Shown here: positions 45,875 to 56,813 of the stretch, one piece after another
How the letters are laid out: every line of letters begins with the position of its first letter
Position numbering within the stretch: position 1 is the stretch's first letter
From: Cyprinodon diabolis
Taxonomy: Eukaryota > Chordata > Actinopteri > Cyprinodontiformes > Cyprinodontidae
Length of the DNA: 64,000 nt
Reading direction: 5' to 3'
Assembly (NCBI GenBank): GCA_030533445.1
Contig: CM060076.1
Coordinates: 22,926,603 to 22,990,602 of the forward strand
Translations under genes and position numbers: made by a program
Notes under the pieces: generated by a model
The model's input: only the letters and a program-made list of their open reading frames with translations
Told to the model about the DNA's origin: nothing
Databases searched by the model: none

Positions 45875-46060
45875 GTTGACAAGGCAGTGATGACTGATGA
45901 GCAAATGACAAAATACATAACCTCAAATGGTGTCAGAGTAGCTGTGCTATCTTTCTGTGAACAAACACAGTGCCACAGCACCAGTAAAGATACTCTTTTA
46001 CAGAGATTGAAAAATAAAAAAGAGGCAAGCAAAATTAAATCAAAGACAAGAGAATCACTG
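45875..46060 (+). other. Unrecognised exon-like open stretch with a good splice acceptor
   Basis: A strong polypyrimidine tract and acceptor (TCTCTCTATCCTGTTTGCAG, ending at 45874) open into about 60 codons without a stop: VDKAVMTDEQMTKYITSNG and onward, Lys-rich at the end. I do not recognise the protein. No matching donor is visible before the frame runs into an L2-like LINE fragment. It could be an exon of an unknown or dead gene, or chance. Confidence 0.25.
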
Positions 46061-46064
46061 AGTG

Positions 46065-46275
46065 GGCACAAAAGCGCATTTACTTCTTGCGGAGGATGAG
46101 GAAAGCCCACCTTCCCCCCACCCATCCTCAGCACGTTCTACAGAAGCACCATAGAGAGCCTTCTGATCAGTGGTCTCTGTGTGGTGTGGAGGCTGCAGCG
46201 CCTCACACTGGAAGAAGGTGAGGAGAGTGGTGAGAACAGCAGAGAGGGTCATCAGGGCTCATCTTCCCTTCATTA
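46065..46275 (+). mobile_element. C-terminal reverse transcriptase fragment of an L2/Rex-type LINE
   Basis: The DNA decodes to pieces such as YFLRRMRKAHLPP, LISGLCVW and RRVVRTAERVI in different frames, the typical end of L2/CR1-like ORF2. It is short and broken. Confidence 0.6.
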
Positions 46276-46764
46276 AAGAAAAATATTTATCCCAAAAAAT
46301 ACACAAATACATTTAGGAAGAAATGTACATACAAGTAAACCTAAATAGTTCAAAAAAGTACCCACAATTGGCCTTTCTCTCTCATCTCCCCTGCTCCATC
46401 CAGCTTTCTCTCTCTTCCATCTCACACACACATTTACATCCACACACAAAACTCACCTGATTCAGTCCCATGCAACAAAACTGAAGTATAGCCTTGTCTG
46501 GAAACCCACGCTCAAAAAATCTGTTGTCTATGAAGTCTGCAAACAAGGACATCCACCAATTAATTTCTTAAGAAAATTAATTATTACAAAAGCACCTGAA
46601 ATTGTTCATAATAGATTGACTTTTTTGATAACATTCATAATTATTCCACTCGGTAATCAAGTGTTCTTTTGTTACTCAGCCTTGATGTAATATCTGTAAA
46701 AATTACCCCAGAAAGAATAGCTACGGCTCTGACTCAGTGGCTAATAGGGATCTAAATAAATAAA
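46276..46764. other. No gene recognised
   Basis: Intergenic, with a pyrimidine-rich and CA-rich run at 46370-46450. Confidence 0.4.
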
Positions 46765-47420
46765 CAATAAACAATATACCAACACTTTATCCTCTGATTG
46801 GTGGTGCTCGCTCCCTCCAGGCAGCTATCAACAGCGCCAACTGGATGAAATGGAACGAGTAACCGCTGAAAGCCTCTAACATGGTCATTTTCGGTCCCGA
46901 GATTGCCTCTCACTATCCTAGGGCAGCCCCCCCCAAACATTGGACTGCATCAATGTAATAACCCCCAATCAACTTTGGGTCACTATTCGTGATATAGACA
47001 TTAAGCCAAATTATATTTCAAGAAAAACTCTTGATGCTTCCGTTGATACAAAAGCCATATGGCTTCAGTTTTTCTTAGCTGTCGATATGCCAAATTAAGT
47101 TAGGACCTCTCAAAAAGTAGCTCCGTCGTCTTTAGCGTCTTGCTTGTCTTAAAGAAACTCCTCTAGGATCTAGCTCCTTCAGCACCAACTTCACCTCCTC
47201 CTTCTTAACACGTAGTCCATGCTCTCTGCATTTTGCATACATCCACTGGTACTCGTGAAGCTCATCAGAGTACTATAGTTTGTTGCTGATGAATTCAACC
47301 AGGACCGCAAGATCACAGTATCCTTTACGACAAGAAAGTCCCCTCACCCCGAGTATTCTTTTCAAATGTCTTTCACTTATGTTAAATCCATGTATGCAGC
47401 AAAGTATGGATTGAATGTCT
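46765..47420 (-). pseudogene. Broken integrase-core gene (retroviral-integrase-like fold family of fish)
   Basis: Read on the minus strand from right to left: an HTH-like start (GFNISERHLKRILG), EYQWMYAKCREHGLRVKKEEV, LDPRGVSLRQARR, RRSYFLRGPNLIWHID, LKPYGFCINGSI, LNVYITNSDPKLIGGYY, then GCPRIVRGNLGTEN and TTNQRIKCW. From memory this order matches a widespread fish protein family with an integrase catalytic core. At least four in-frame stops and one frameshift in a C8 run (46930-46937) break it. RGNLGTEN has Asn where I recall Asp, a possible loss of a catalytic residue. It may come from a DNA transposon or a domesticated family. Confidence 0.7.
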
Positions 47421-47709
47421 TTAAATGTCAGGCAAATACCAAAATAGAAATCAATAAACTACCCCCATGGATGATGTGTTTGCGCCTCCATTGTTCTCGC
47501 AAATACCCAAATGGGATGTTAAATAACTAAGGACCTGTGAGGCCAAATCACTTGTATCATGCATCATTTGAAAGCTTAAACCTTCTAGTTGCTGAACAAT
47601 TGGATAATGTGACTAATACATGGCCTAAATTGCATCAGTTCAAACATGACTCATAGTCGTTTATTTCGTCTTGAAGAAGATAGGTCTTTTTTTAATAGCA
47701 GTACCATCC
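47421..47709. other. No gene recognised
   Basis: Possibly the decayed upstream part of the integrase-core pseudogene. Nothing firm. Confidence 0.3.
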
Positions 47710-48392
47710 TTGTACCAGCCTTTAGATCAGTCATCACTGCCAGTTTATTTTTGAGCTGTTGGTGAGAAGTATTCAAGCTTTCCTGTATTCTGATTGCCTG
47801 ATCCTATCCCATTCTGCCTCTCGACCTCTGAGCCTGCCTGTCCCCGCTCTGATCTATTTGCCTGACCTGTGTTCTGACTCCTGCTGGATCCCTGCCTGTC
47901 TGTGTACCGAACCTGGAACTGTTTCCCGACTCTGTTCTGGATTTCCCTTTGGCACATCACTATATCTCTGACCTCCTGGGCTCTGACAACCGACCATGTC
48001 ATCGATACTGGCTTTGGCTTTGCACTCTGGATTATCCTGCCTGCCTTCTTCTGCTTATTTCTGATGTCCTATCTGTCCTCCAATCAATGATGCATCAGAG
48101 TCTGGGACCATCTGTGTAACAACCACTGTGTCGCGTTGGCAGCCGACCGGCTGAAACCAGCTGGAACCTTCTAGGCTCGGACTGATCTATAAGACCAGTT
48201 GACCACACTTTCATTCTACTCCGTCTCCAGAAAGATGTTGTCACTAACCTGTTGTCTACTCCTGCAGAGGTTCATGCCTTAGAGGCTGAAACTGCACACT
48301 TCGGTTCAGTTTACAATAAACGTTTTGAGAAATCTGTTTGTCTTTCTCGAATACTGATCCTGCTGTTGTGGGCCTTGAGACAATGAGACTTT
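47710..48392 (+). mobile_element. LTR remnant of the 13919-14674 family
   Basis: Colinear with the reverse complement of the solo LTR at 13919-14674: TCATCACTGC, then CTGATCCTATCCC, GGCAGCCGACCGGCTG and CTGCAGAGGTT, with AATAAACGTTTTGAGA near the end. The right end GGCCTTGAGACA may be the LTR terminus; the 5' end is missing or diverged, and no target duplication was found. Confidence 0.65.
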
Positions 48393-48552
48393 TAACTTTC
48401 GTCAAATATTTCCCATAAAATCCCACTAAAGCATTTTAATGACCACAAAACAGATGCGAAGCATATCTTCTCTCAATTTTTCTACTATATTTTATCTAAT
48501 AATTGACTAGGGAGGTCACCACCCATTATAACCTATTGTAAAAAAAATAAAT

Positions 48553-48558
48553 AAATAA

Positions 48559-48589
<31 letters not shown>

Positions 48590-48590
48590 G
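48553..48590. repeat. AT-rich microsatellite: AAAT followed by AT units
   Basis: (AAAT)n passing into an (AT)n run. Confidence 0.9.
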
Positions 48591-48744
48591 TGCTCTTTTA
48601 GCTAAATAATTCATTCAGTTGGTCTATATTGGTAAACGTTTAACCAGTGTGCGAAATACCTGTCAATATTTGGGGGGGTCCCCATCTCCCGATTGTTGCT
48701 CAATACCGATCTAAATTTTCTCAATATGCAGTAGGCCTATAACA

Positions 48745-49200
48745 TTTCAAAGTCAGTCAGCTTTAATGTCAATTCTTCACATTCACCAGACATACAAGGA
48801 CTCGAGAGGATGTTTCTCATTCACCAACAGTGAAGCAGATAAAGTGCACAGGCACAACAGATAAGATCAGTTCCTAATACTAAAATTTAAACATTCAATT
48901 TCACAATAAAATATAAAATGTACAATAATATAAAATATGCAATACTTATGCTAGTGCAAAAAGGCAGATGGTAATTTTAGCAGAAAAATTATTATTATTA
49001 TTACCAATTATGTAAGATATAGCATTTGTAACAGTAACAGTGCAAAATAACAGTAAATAAATATAGTATTAATAGTAGTGCAAGAGACGGTTTGTCCGGA
49101 GTGTTTTTTTTTTTTTTTGAGAGGGGCTCAGCTTCCTGACAGCTTGGTGGATGAAGCTTTCTGTGAATCTGGTGGAGCGGGCAAGAGCCTGAACAGACAG
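48745..49200. repeat. Interspersed repeat with AGTCAGCTTTAATGTCAATTC start
   Basis: The sequence AGCTTTAATGTCAATTCTTCAC...ACAAGGACTCGAGAGGA is of a type I remember as common in fish genomes. GGATGAAGCTTTCTGTGAATCTGG near 49150 probably belongs to it. The family is not certain. Confidence 0.4.
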
Positions 49201-49216
49201 TCAGTCTATGAAAACA

Positions 49217-50237
49217 CACACACGCAGTGTTGCCAACTCTACGACTTTGTCGCTATATTTAGCGACTTTTCAGACCCCTTCAGCGACTCTTTTTCAAAAA
49301 AGCGACTGGCAACAAATCTACCGACTTTTCTGGTGTCTGCCTTTTACAGCGGCCGCCTTTTGCAGCTGCTTTTTGTATCTCTGCTTCTGTCTCCTTGAAC
49401 CCCAGTCGGCCTCGGCAGATGGCCGCTCACACTGAGCCTGGTTCTGCTGGAGGTTTCTTCCTGTTAAAAGGGAGTTTTTCCTCTCCACTGTCGCTGCAAG
49501 CATGCTTAGTGTGAGGGATTGTATTTGAGTCAATGAGTCAATGCAATCAACTGGTTTTCCTTAGATAGAAAACTTTGTATCAATTTGACTGTATGATCTG
49601 GTTGAACTGTAAAGTGCCTTGAGATGACATGTGTTGTGAATTTGGCGCTATATAAATAAACTGAATTGAATTGCCGTGGGGCGCCTCCCCCCGTCCCAAC
49701 CCCGTTTTCCCGCTTCCGCAGATGTCTCTCTCAGCGCTACAGTCAGAGACACAGATGTGTTCCCTCAGCGTCCAGACAGCAAAAGAACCGCGCGCATGCG
49801 CCGGGTTTGACGGCACAGGTTGATCACTCTGGAGTCAGCTCCCTCAGTTGCTGAGCCTGCCATAGAGAGCCTTGACCAACATGACCATGATCCACTCTTT
49901 CTGTGAGCAGGGAATTCTTATTAGTTAAAAAAAATAAATAAATAATTAACATTTGCTCACATTGTCATTGATTCTTTATAGTCTTTTTTTCCCATTTAGA
50001 TTGTTAATGTAATGTAAAAAAAATGTTATGGTTCAAAATGTTCATGTTTTAGCATGATTTTTAAGGTCCTTAGTGGACCACAAGGGAAAAAAGAAAAAGT
50101 TAAATAAATAAAAAAGTTGAAAAAATATATATATATTATGCAAATTAGGCAATGACGTCATTCAGCGACTTCTACCGACTTATAGCACAGCCAATAGCTA
50201 CTTTCCTTTCTGAGGAGTTGGCAACACTGCACACACG
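49217..50237. mobile_element. hAT-type non-autonomous element with target duplication CACACACG
   Basis: The element spans 49225-50229. Its ends are CAGTGTTGCCAACTC and the inverse GAGTTGGCAACACTG. The 8-bp CACACACG is repeated at 49217-49224 and 50230-50237. Inside is a later insertion of the L2-like repeat (49350-49673). No transposase is visible. Confidence 0.85.
49350..49673 (+). repeat. L2-like LINE/SINE tail family (copy 4), nested in the hAT element
   Basis: The best-preserved 3' end of the family: GGCGCTATATAAATAAACTG followed by GAATTGAATTG. Its remainder matches the reverse complement of 40984-41300. The insertion must be younger than the hAT element that holds it. Confidence 0.75.
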
Positions 50238-51539
50238 CACAAAGACTGTGTCTTTCTGTCTGTCTCTCTCTTTCATGCACACACATGTCCTGCTTTAATC
50301 CAGTTTCTGACGAATGGAAATGGGTCGAATTTGTCCAGAGGAGGTCCGTTAAGGTCCACAAACAGCAGTGAAGACCTGATGTCTTCACCCAATCTGTTCC
50401 GCGTTGCCCGTGTTATTAACTGCGGAAAAGCACATGGCTAATTTGCATACGCGAACAGGATTGGCTGGCTCCACTTCGCAAAAAACAGAGCATATTTGTG
50501 AAAACGAAGGTGTTGAATTTTAATACTGGACATGTTGAGCTTAAAAACATTTTAGTGACCATTAGCGACAAAAAAATATTTTATGGCCTGCCCTCACTCT
50601 TAGCTTAGCAGGTAGATAACCATCATTTAAAATAACCACACCGTATGCCTTTTCTTTGGATTTATTGGCTGGATGAATGAATGGTAAAACTGCAACAAAG
50701 AAATAATGTGCATAAGTCTTTGTGTAAACAGGCACAATTCCAAATAAACAGACACAAACAACATGTTAACATTAGCCGCTAGCTAGCGGCATCGCTAACG
50801 GCTAGTTAGCGCGAATGCTAGTGGCTACTTAGCGCGTATGCTAGCGTCTTTTCAAACTTCTCTTCTCGGTGACCTTTCTTGCAATAAACCTCCAAACACA
50901 ACATGAAACATAGTACTATATGTACATAAACGAAATACACCCTTCACATCAACCTATATGCTGTACTGGCCAAAAACGCAGCACAGAGAGAACAGATGTA
51001 GCTATTCAGCGTTTACTCCTTAAACAGGAAGACACCAACTGCTCAACTTCCGGTGCTTTCAAAATAAGACTATATCAAATATTATATATAAGAAAGCTTA
51101 TAGTATATAACTTAGAAACAGTATGCAAATATGAGCAATGGCTTCCTAAGGAGCCAGAACATTTTATCTCATGGGTCGAGCCCCCCCGGACCACCCCGTA
51201 TTTCGCACTCTGCAATTATGCCAATTTTCCTAATACCTGATCGATAATTTTTAATCTAGGGTTATCTGGGTGGTGGGTGTGTCTGATTCACGGCAATTCC
51301 CAGACAAAAATCACGCCATCTGGCGGAAAATCTTGCGGCTTTTTCAAATCACGCGAGAATGTGTAGAAGACAACAAAAATGGCGCCGGCAACGCATGTGG
51401 GCAAGACGGTCCTTTTTTAAGCGAATGTGGGTGATTTAAAAGTAATTTTCAGTGATAAATAATTTTTTTTTTGATCATTGCACTTGCCTGGCGGGCAAAT
51501 GCAATGAAATTTGTACTCTCCCGACAGTAAAAGCTACTT
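50238..51539. other. No gene recognised; GCTAGC-rich palindromic cluster at 50771-50850
   Basis: A perfect 14-bp palindrome CCGCTAGCTAGCGG lies at 50776-50789, within 80 bp containing many CTAGC/TTAGCG words. Further on, 51480-51580 resembles one end of a fish DNA transposon (ACTTGCCTGGCGGGCAAATG, then GCCCCGGGCGATCGGG). Confidence 0.35.
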
Positions 51540-52037
51540 GCCCCGGGCGATCGGGTGATGGTTAAAATCGAGCCCTTACCCCCTTTTGCACTAAATGATA
51601 TCATTTTTATATGGACCATCTTCCCCAGCCTGTTTGTTATACTATTAATAACCTCCTGCTGTTGGGTAAATATCCACTGTGCTAAATGGAGAAATGCTGA
51701 ACCTTCCTTTCATTCATTTATTAATTACTTTAAAACCTTTTTTTTTTATTTTAAAAAGATAAAAGAAAATAACAAAAAATGCCAATAAATTGAGACTTGA
51801 TTTTTCCAAACATCGGCTGTTCTAGGTTCGTTCACCTTTTTGTTTTTATTATTTCTATGGCTCTGTCTATGTTTGATTTAAATGTTTGCTGAGATAAATC
51901 CCCTGATAGTTGTCTTACTTTTTTGTTTATCTTTTATTGTAATTGATCTTCATCTGTTCATGTACACCCTTGCTATCCTCTCTGAGAGTATTTTTTTCAT
52001 GTAAATGACTCAATAATAAAAAAAATAAAAATAAAAG
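51540..52037 (+). pseudogene. 3' end of an L1/Tx1-like LINE
   Basis: It reads CCWVNIHCAKWRNAEPSFHSF and then a stretch ending in NNKKCQ, followed by a stop, a short 3' untranslated region and an A-rich tail (52010-52037). This pattern (LGKYxIHKCKWRN...SF) fits the C-terminus of Tx1/L1-type ORF2 proteins. The upstream part is missing (5' truncation). Confidence 0.5.
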
Positions 52038-52512
52038 TATTCAGGTGTTATCCAACAGTAAAAGAAGTAAAATATAAAATTAGAAATAGTTATTATTCAA
52101 CAGCAGAAACTCCTAAGACTTTTTTTTTACTTTTAAAAACACTTTATTTATTTAAATTCAAACATATAAACAATTGAAAAACAGTGATTGACTGAAAAGA
52201 TTTGGCAACAAAATAGTCCAGGAAACCATCGTTTCAGTCCAGGCATGTCTTTAATCATTCTGTTGAAACATGGTTGGAAATTTGTATCTGATTTTAATTT
52301 ATTTATTTTTCATAGAATTCTTTATTATTTTTGTGAGACTGAAGTTAAATAGTTCCAGAAAATAATGAAGGAAGTGGTAGTGAGGGTGCTAGACTGAGCT
52401 ACAAACATGCACACAACAGTCAGAGAGAAATTTAAATATATATATATTGAAATAATATAAAAAATATATTTTTTATCATGTGTACAAAGGATCCATGAGG
52501 GATGGGGCTCAG
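52038..52512 (-). terminator. 3' flank and probable 3' UTR of the Pim-like kinase
   Basis: On the minus strand an AATAAAG lies near 52318-52328, about 190 bp after the kinase stop codon, and may be its polyadenylation signal. No other feature. Confidence 0.4.
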
Positions 52513-55500
52513 TCACAGGATGGATCCTCGAGGGACGGGGCTCAGTGACGGGAGGGCTCGAGGGAAGGGCCTCAGTGGCAGGAGCCAGGAATGAAAACGG
52601 AGATCCTCGTGGGTGGGTCGTCTCCTACTGTCCTCCTCCAAACACAGGTGCAGAAAAGCCAGGCACTCTGGAAAGTGAAGCCAAGGGTTAATGGTCAGAA
52701 GCACAGGCGGGCGGTAACTAGCAAGGCACTTGCTGGTTATGTTCCTATACCTTTCGAAAGTTTTCTGTTGAACTTAATGAGGCCCCGTGTCAAAAGTCTG
52801 GTGTCAAAGTGACACCTGTGCAGCATTTGATACAGGATGACGCCCAGCTGCCAAACCGTGGTCGGAGAAGGTCTGTATTTTCTACAGCTGAACCACTCTG
52901 GGGGGGCGAATGCAAGAGTACCTGGAATACAGGCATAGTCAGAGCAGACTGTTATGCTTTGTTCGTCCATTTGGTTTCTAAAGGAAATGACTCAAAGAGG
53001 ATCTTTAAATGTTTAATAAAGAAGAAACCCACCACTAAAACGTTTGTAGACTTTGATCCTCTGGAAGCTTCCACAGCCGAAGTCAATAATCCAGATGCGA
53101 GGCTCCTGCCCCATTTCCACCAGTGTGTTTTCACACTTTAAGTCTCGGTGGAAAATCTCCTTATTTTGGAGGTCTATGGCAGCGTCCACCATCTGTTTCA
53201 TAAGAATCTGGAATAAAACAATGAAAAACGTGTCTTTATCATTAAAGATCTCATCTTCAGTTGTTGAGATTAAATAAAACTTTAACAAATTTATTCTCCC
53301 CTTAAAGATTTCTTTGGTTTTTATTTATTTATTTTTTTACACATTAATGATTCAGATCATTAAGCAAAACGTATTATTAGAAAAAGATAAACTGAGTTAT
53401 AAACAAAATGCATTTTCCATTGATCAGAGACAGAGAGAGAAGGTATCTAAACCCAGATGGATTATTTTCCCCTCAACCTAAAGACTGGTTGAGTCTCTGT
53501 TTGTGGCGACAGCTGACATCAAGCCTTCATGATAAGAGGCGTTAATCTTTTGTGTCGGCGCACAGGAATTTTATGGAGGGGATGTTGTTCCAGTATTGTT
53601 GTAAGAAAAACCTATTTTGGCTAATTGAAATTGGGAGAAAAAAAAGCAATGCAGGGATGAAACTGAAAAACGTTTTAAGAAAAGGTTTTGAGGAAAAAAC
53701 TAAGTTGTTTTCTTATATTCTTGTATTCATTTTCTTTTTTCAAATTTATATTTCAGATGTATTTTTTTTCAAATGTTTTATTTCAATTTTTTTAAGATTT
53801 TGTGTTGTTTTTTTTTAAATTGCATTCTTTTCAAATTTCCTTATCCCAGATCACGTTTGGTCACATTTGGGGGAGGATTTCCTCTGAAGGAGGGACCCAT
53901 TAAAAAAACAAACAAAAAAAAAACTATAAAGTATGCTTAAAAAAAACACTTTTTGATTCAAACTGTTTCATTCCAGAAATGCATTTTTTTAATACTTCCT
54001 TCAACTAAAAAGGTTCTTTGCTTGCAACAATAATGTCATAAAATTCACTCCATAAACTTTTGCTTATCCTTTATTTTTTTGCTCTAACGGTCAGATTTTC
54101 CTCACTCAAAGTTTTGTTCCAAAAGGCTGTAGAAACGCCGCACATTTTTTCCTGACAGACATCTTCCTAAAAGTTCCCTTTTTTACTCATCAGCCTATAA
54201 ATAGTTTTGCTAAAAGTTTTGGGGATCATCGGTTTGCTTTTTGATCAAACATGAGACCGGCCTTTTTTTTCTCTTAGTCTTGAAACTCTTCCATGGACGC
54301 CCCTTTCTCCACGAGGCCTGCAGGGCGTCTCTGGCCTCCTGGATGAGCTGCTGAGCAGTGAATCTGGATGCTCCAGCTCCTCCTGGGAAGGTTCACCACT
54401 GCTCTCTGTTTTCTCCATTTGTCTATAATCACTCTAAGTTTCTCACTCTTCAAAATGCTTTGTTTGCTTTCAGATTTCAATAACTTTGGTTTTCATCTGT
54501 TGACTTGATTTCAATGAACTTCATGATGTTTTAATTTCTGAGATTTTAGCCAGCTTCATGTTGTCTACTTAAGGGACGCATTCTACAGGTCCGACTGTAA
54601 TGAGCCCTGGGTAAGAAAATTAAAGGTGCAGTCCAGAAAATAGACTTAATAACAATACATTCTTTCACTCAGTATTAATACAATTATTGTCATTTTGGAA
54701 AATGCCTTTTGTATTTAATCAGGTTTCCTTTGTCTGATTGTACAATTTATTTCCTAATCTAAAAGGTTTGCAGAATAAAATAAAAACTGAATCCTCAAGT
54801 CAAACTAGGAAAGAAGTTTCCATCACATTTCCTCACTGTTAAGAACTCATTTAGTAATTATTAGTGGGTCCTTTTTATTATGTTACACATTTATTTAAGA
54901 AATGATGGTTTATCAAAGATACAAGTTGTTGCTGCAGCTGTTAAATGGAAAAGCAGAAAAGCTCTTAGTCTGCCAGCGAATGCAGACGTAGCAAAAACAT
55001 CCAACCTCCAGCAACCCTACCCTGGCCACGTCTTCCTCCAGGCGAACTTCTTTGCAGGACACGTATTCCAAAAGATTCATGGATGCTGGTGGCCTTTCCA
55101 TTACAATGACCAGGTCCTGATCCATAAGGTACCAGTCCAGGAGGGTGACGGCAGCAAACACCCCAACTGCATTTGGCTCACCTCCGGCCTTCTGCATGAG
55201 GGCCACCTCCAGGGGAACACTGTTCACCTTAAAAAAACCAGAGTGACCTGATTGTGTAACTAACAGCAAAGGACAAACACTGTCTACTAACATGACTGGG
55301 AGGCCAGCTGCTTCTAAACCAGTTCACTCACTTCACTCAGTCTGATGTGACCTATCCTCATGTCCATGTACTTGATGGCCACCTGTTGGACACAAGCACA
55401 AGTGTTATCCTTTCTGCAGACATTGGCAGTGATGCTTTCAGGATGCCTGCTTAGATTTGAGTCAAAGACAGACAGAAGGCCAAGAACACAATATAATACC

Positions 55501-55598
55501 AACTGGTAATGAATCCTCCAGGCGAAGGCCAGCGTAGACGGATCCTAAGCCCCCTCTGCCAATCAGTCCAAGCTGCTTATATTTTCTTTCAAACTCAG
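52513..55598 (-). CDS. Pim-like serine/threonine kinase, six kinase-domain exons
   Basis: Exons on the minus strand, in order: 55504-55598, 55332-55382, 55021-55227, 53033-53207, 52751-52921, 52513-52667. Phases agree at every junction, giving about 284 residues after the N-terminal part. Seen: glycine loop IGRGGLGSV, VAIK lysine, EVALMQK (C-helix Glu), the Pim-type hinge MERPPASMNLLEYV with its prolines, FHRDLKCEN, IDFGCGSF, FSGTLAFAPPEWF, and a C-terminal RRRPTHEDLRFHSWLL. In the family these are cytosolic, constitutively active kinases promoting survival and growth; fish have many copies. The 1.8-kb intron between 53207 and 55021 holds a Tc1 remnant. The exon before 55598 must end in phase 1; its identity is unsure. 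Which Pim (1, 2, 3 or fish-specific) cannot be told. Confidence 0.85.
54270..54480 (-). mobile_element. Tc1-like transposase fragment in the kinase intron
   Basis: The minus-strand frame has VIIDKWRKQRAVVNLPRRS, close to the helix-turn-helix and NLPR block of Tc1 transposases, followed by an unrelated-looking tail. No inverted ends found. Confidence 0.5.
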
Positions 55599-56209
55599 CT
55601 AAGAGTGAACAGAGAAATCACCTGATTATAATAAAGCTGTGAATACTGTCAGATTATTGATGTTAATGATGAACAACAGCAATCAGAGATGCAGACATCA
55701 TGTCTGTTGCTTTCAATTAACCTCCAAACTCTTTGTTTCTGTTTGGATTTTTCAAGGATCAGAAAATTTCTGGAGTTCCTTCTGTTTACATTCCTATCGG
55801 GGGGTAAAATATTTTCCTTTTATATCTTCAGGATGGATTAAATGATTCTTATGATTTCTTCAAATTTTAGTAAGCTAAACCTTCTTAAAAAATAAGACTA
55901 ATCTCTATGCTGACGACCTGATTGAATTAGAAATACTTTCATAAATATTGAAAACTTTTCAAGTTCTTAAACTGAGTTGAATTTAACTTTGACCGTTTGA
56001 ACCATTTGTGCAGGAACTCTGTTATTTTAACCTGATTATAGCAGCAATTATTCTCTTATAGTAAGCATTAGAAATGTCCAGAGGCTGTCAATGATTCAGA
56101 ATCAACTTCTTTATTCATATGAAGATAATTTTCCCATAAATGGTTCATTAATACTGGATCAAGCGAAACTTTTCCCTCTTCTGTAACTTTTCACCTTCAT
56201 TTACTCTCT

Positions 56210-56310
56210 AATCACAAACCAATGAGTTTTCCAGCTTCCCTGTGCCTGCTAAAGAGGAACATTCCCACAGCATGACTCTGCCACCATCCTGCTTTACACT
56301 GCGAATGGTT
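56210..56310 (-). mobile_element. Small Tc1-like relic
   Basis: AACATTCCCACAGCATGACT then CTGCCACCATCCTGCTTTAC is the reverse complement of the transposase block around the HGG...LW region of old fish Tc1 elements. Only about 100 bp is recognisable. Confidence 0.4.
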
Positions 56311-56529
56311 GATTAAGGGGGTTATTACTGTTAGCTCTAGCTTTGCTATTAAAAGCGGTCTGGCTTGGAATTAAACCTTTAAACATAGAAGTTATAACAT
56401 TTCCTCTCTTAACACTAAAATTGAGAAGGAGTGAAGTAGCTTGTCTTTAGCCTAAGCAGAAAAAGGAAGGATGTTTGTGTTCCAACTTCAGGAGTTGCTG
56501 AGGTGCATTTATTTCAGTGTTGGGATCAC

Positions 56530-56755
56530 ATAGGTCAGAAACTGAGCTGCTGGTGCCTTGCTCTGGCTCAGAGACTCTCTGCCTCTTCTTAGAGGACTCT
56601 TCGGGGACATCAGCCTTTCTCTTCCTCTCCCTAATGGGTTCCAGCTCTTCCTCTGGCTCCCTGAGGCTGATACTGGGGCTGCTTATCACTATTATGCTGG
56701 CTGGTGCCCGTCCAGTAGAATTGCTCTTTCCCTTTTCACAATCAGAATCAGAAAT
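56530..56755 (-). other. Candidate N-terminal exon of the Pim-like kinase
   Basis: On the minus strand it reads through NSTGRAPAS, SISLREPEEELEPI, RERKRKADVPEESSKKRQ and SEPEQGTSSSVSDL, like the basic, serine-rich N termini of fish Pim-like proteins. A donor (CTAT|GTGATC) at 56530 gives phase 1, as the next kinase exon requires. No in-frame ATG is visible, so either it is an internal exon or the start is lost. Its 5' part overlaps a common repeat word (TACTTTAATAATCCCAG, near 56756-56772). Confidence 0.55.
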
Positions 56756-56813
56756 ACTTTAATAATCCCAGAGGGAAATTACTTTTGTTACACGCTACAG
56801 TTACAGTTTTATA

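Larger units (their letters stand above)
48648..51216. mobile_element. Possible larger hAT element defined by inverted ends
   Basis: CAGTGTGCGAAATAC begins at 48648, and GTATTTCGCACTCTG ends at 51216, its inverse with one mismatch. Both are followed inward by a run of C or G and GGTCC-like sequence. The 8 bases outside do not match, so this may be one old element or two separate fragments. A younger hAT element lies inside at 49225-50229. No transposase domain was recognised. Confidence 0.4.

Noticed and set aside
52924..52977. Kinase exon beginning at the acceptor near 52977 or at 52948
   Set aside because: The acceptor at 52922-52923 keeps phase and gives the canonical FSGTLAFAPPEW junction; the other two add residues absent from the family or break the frame.
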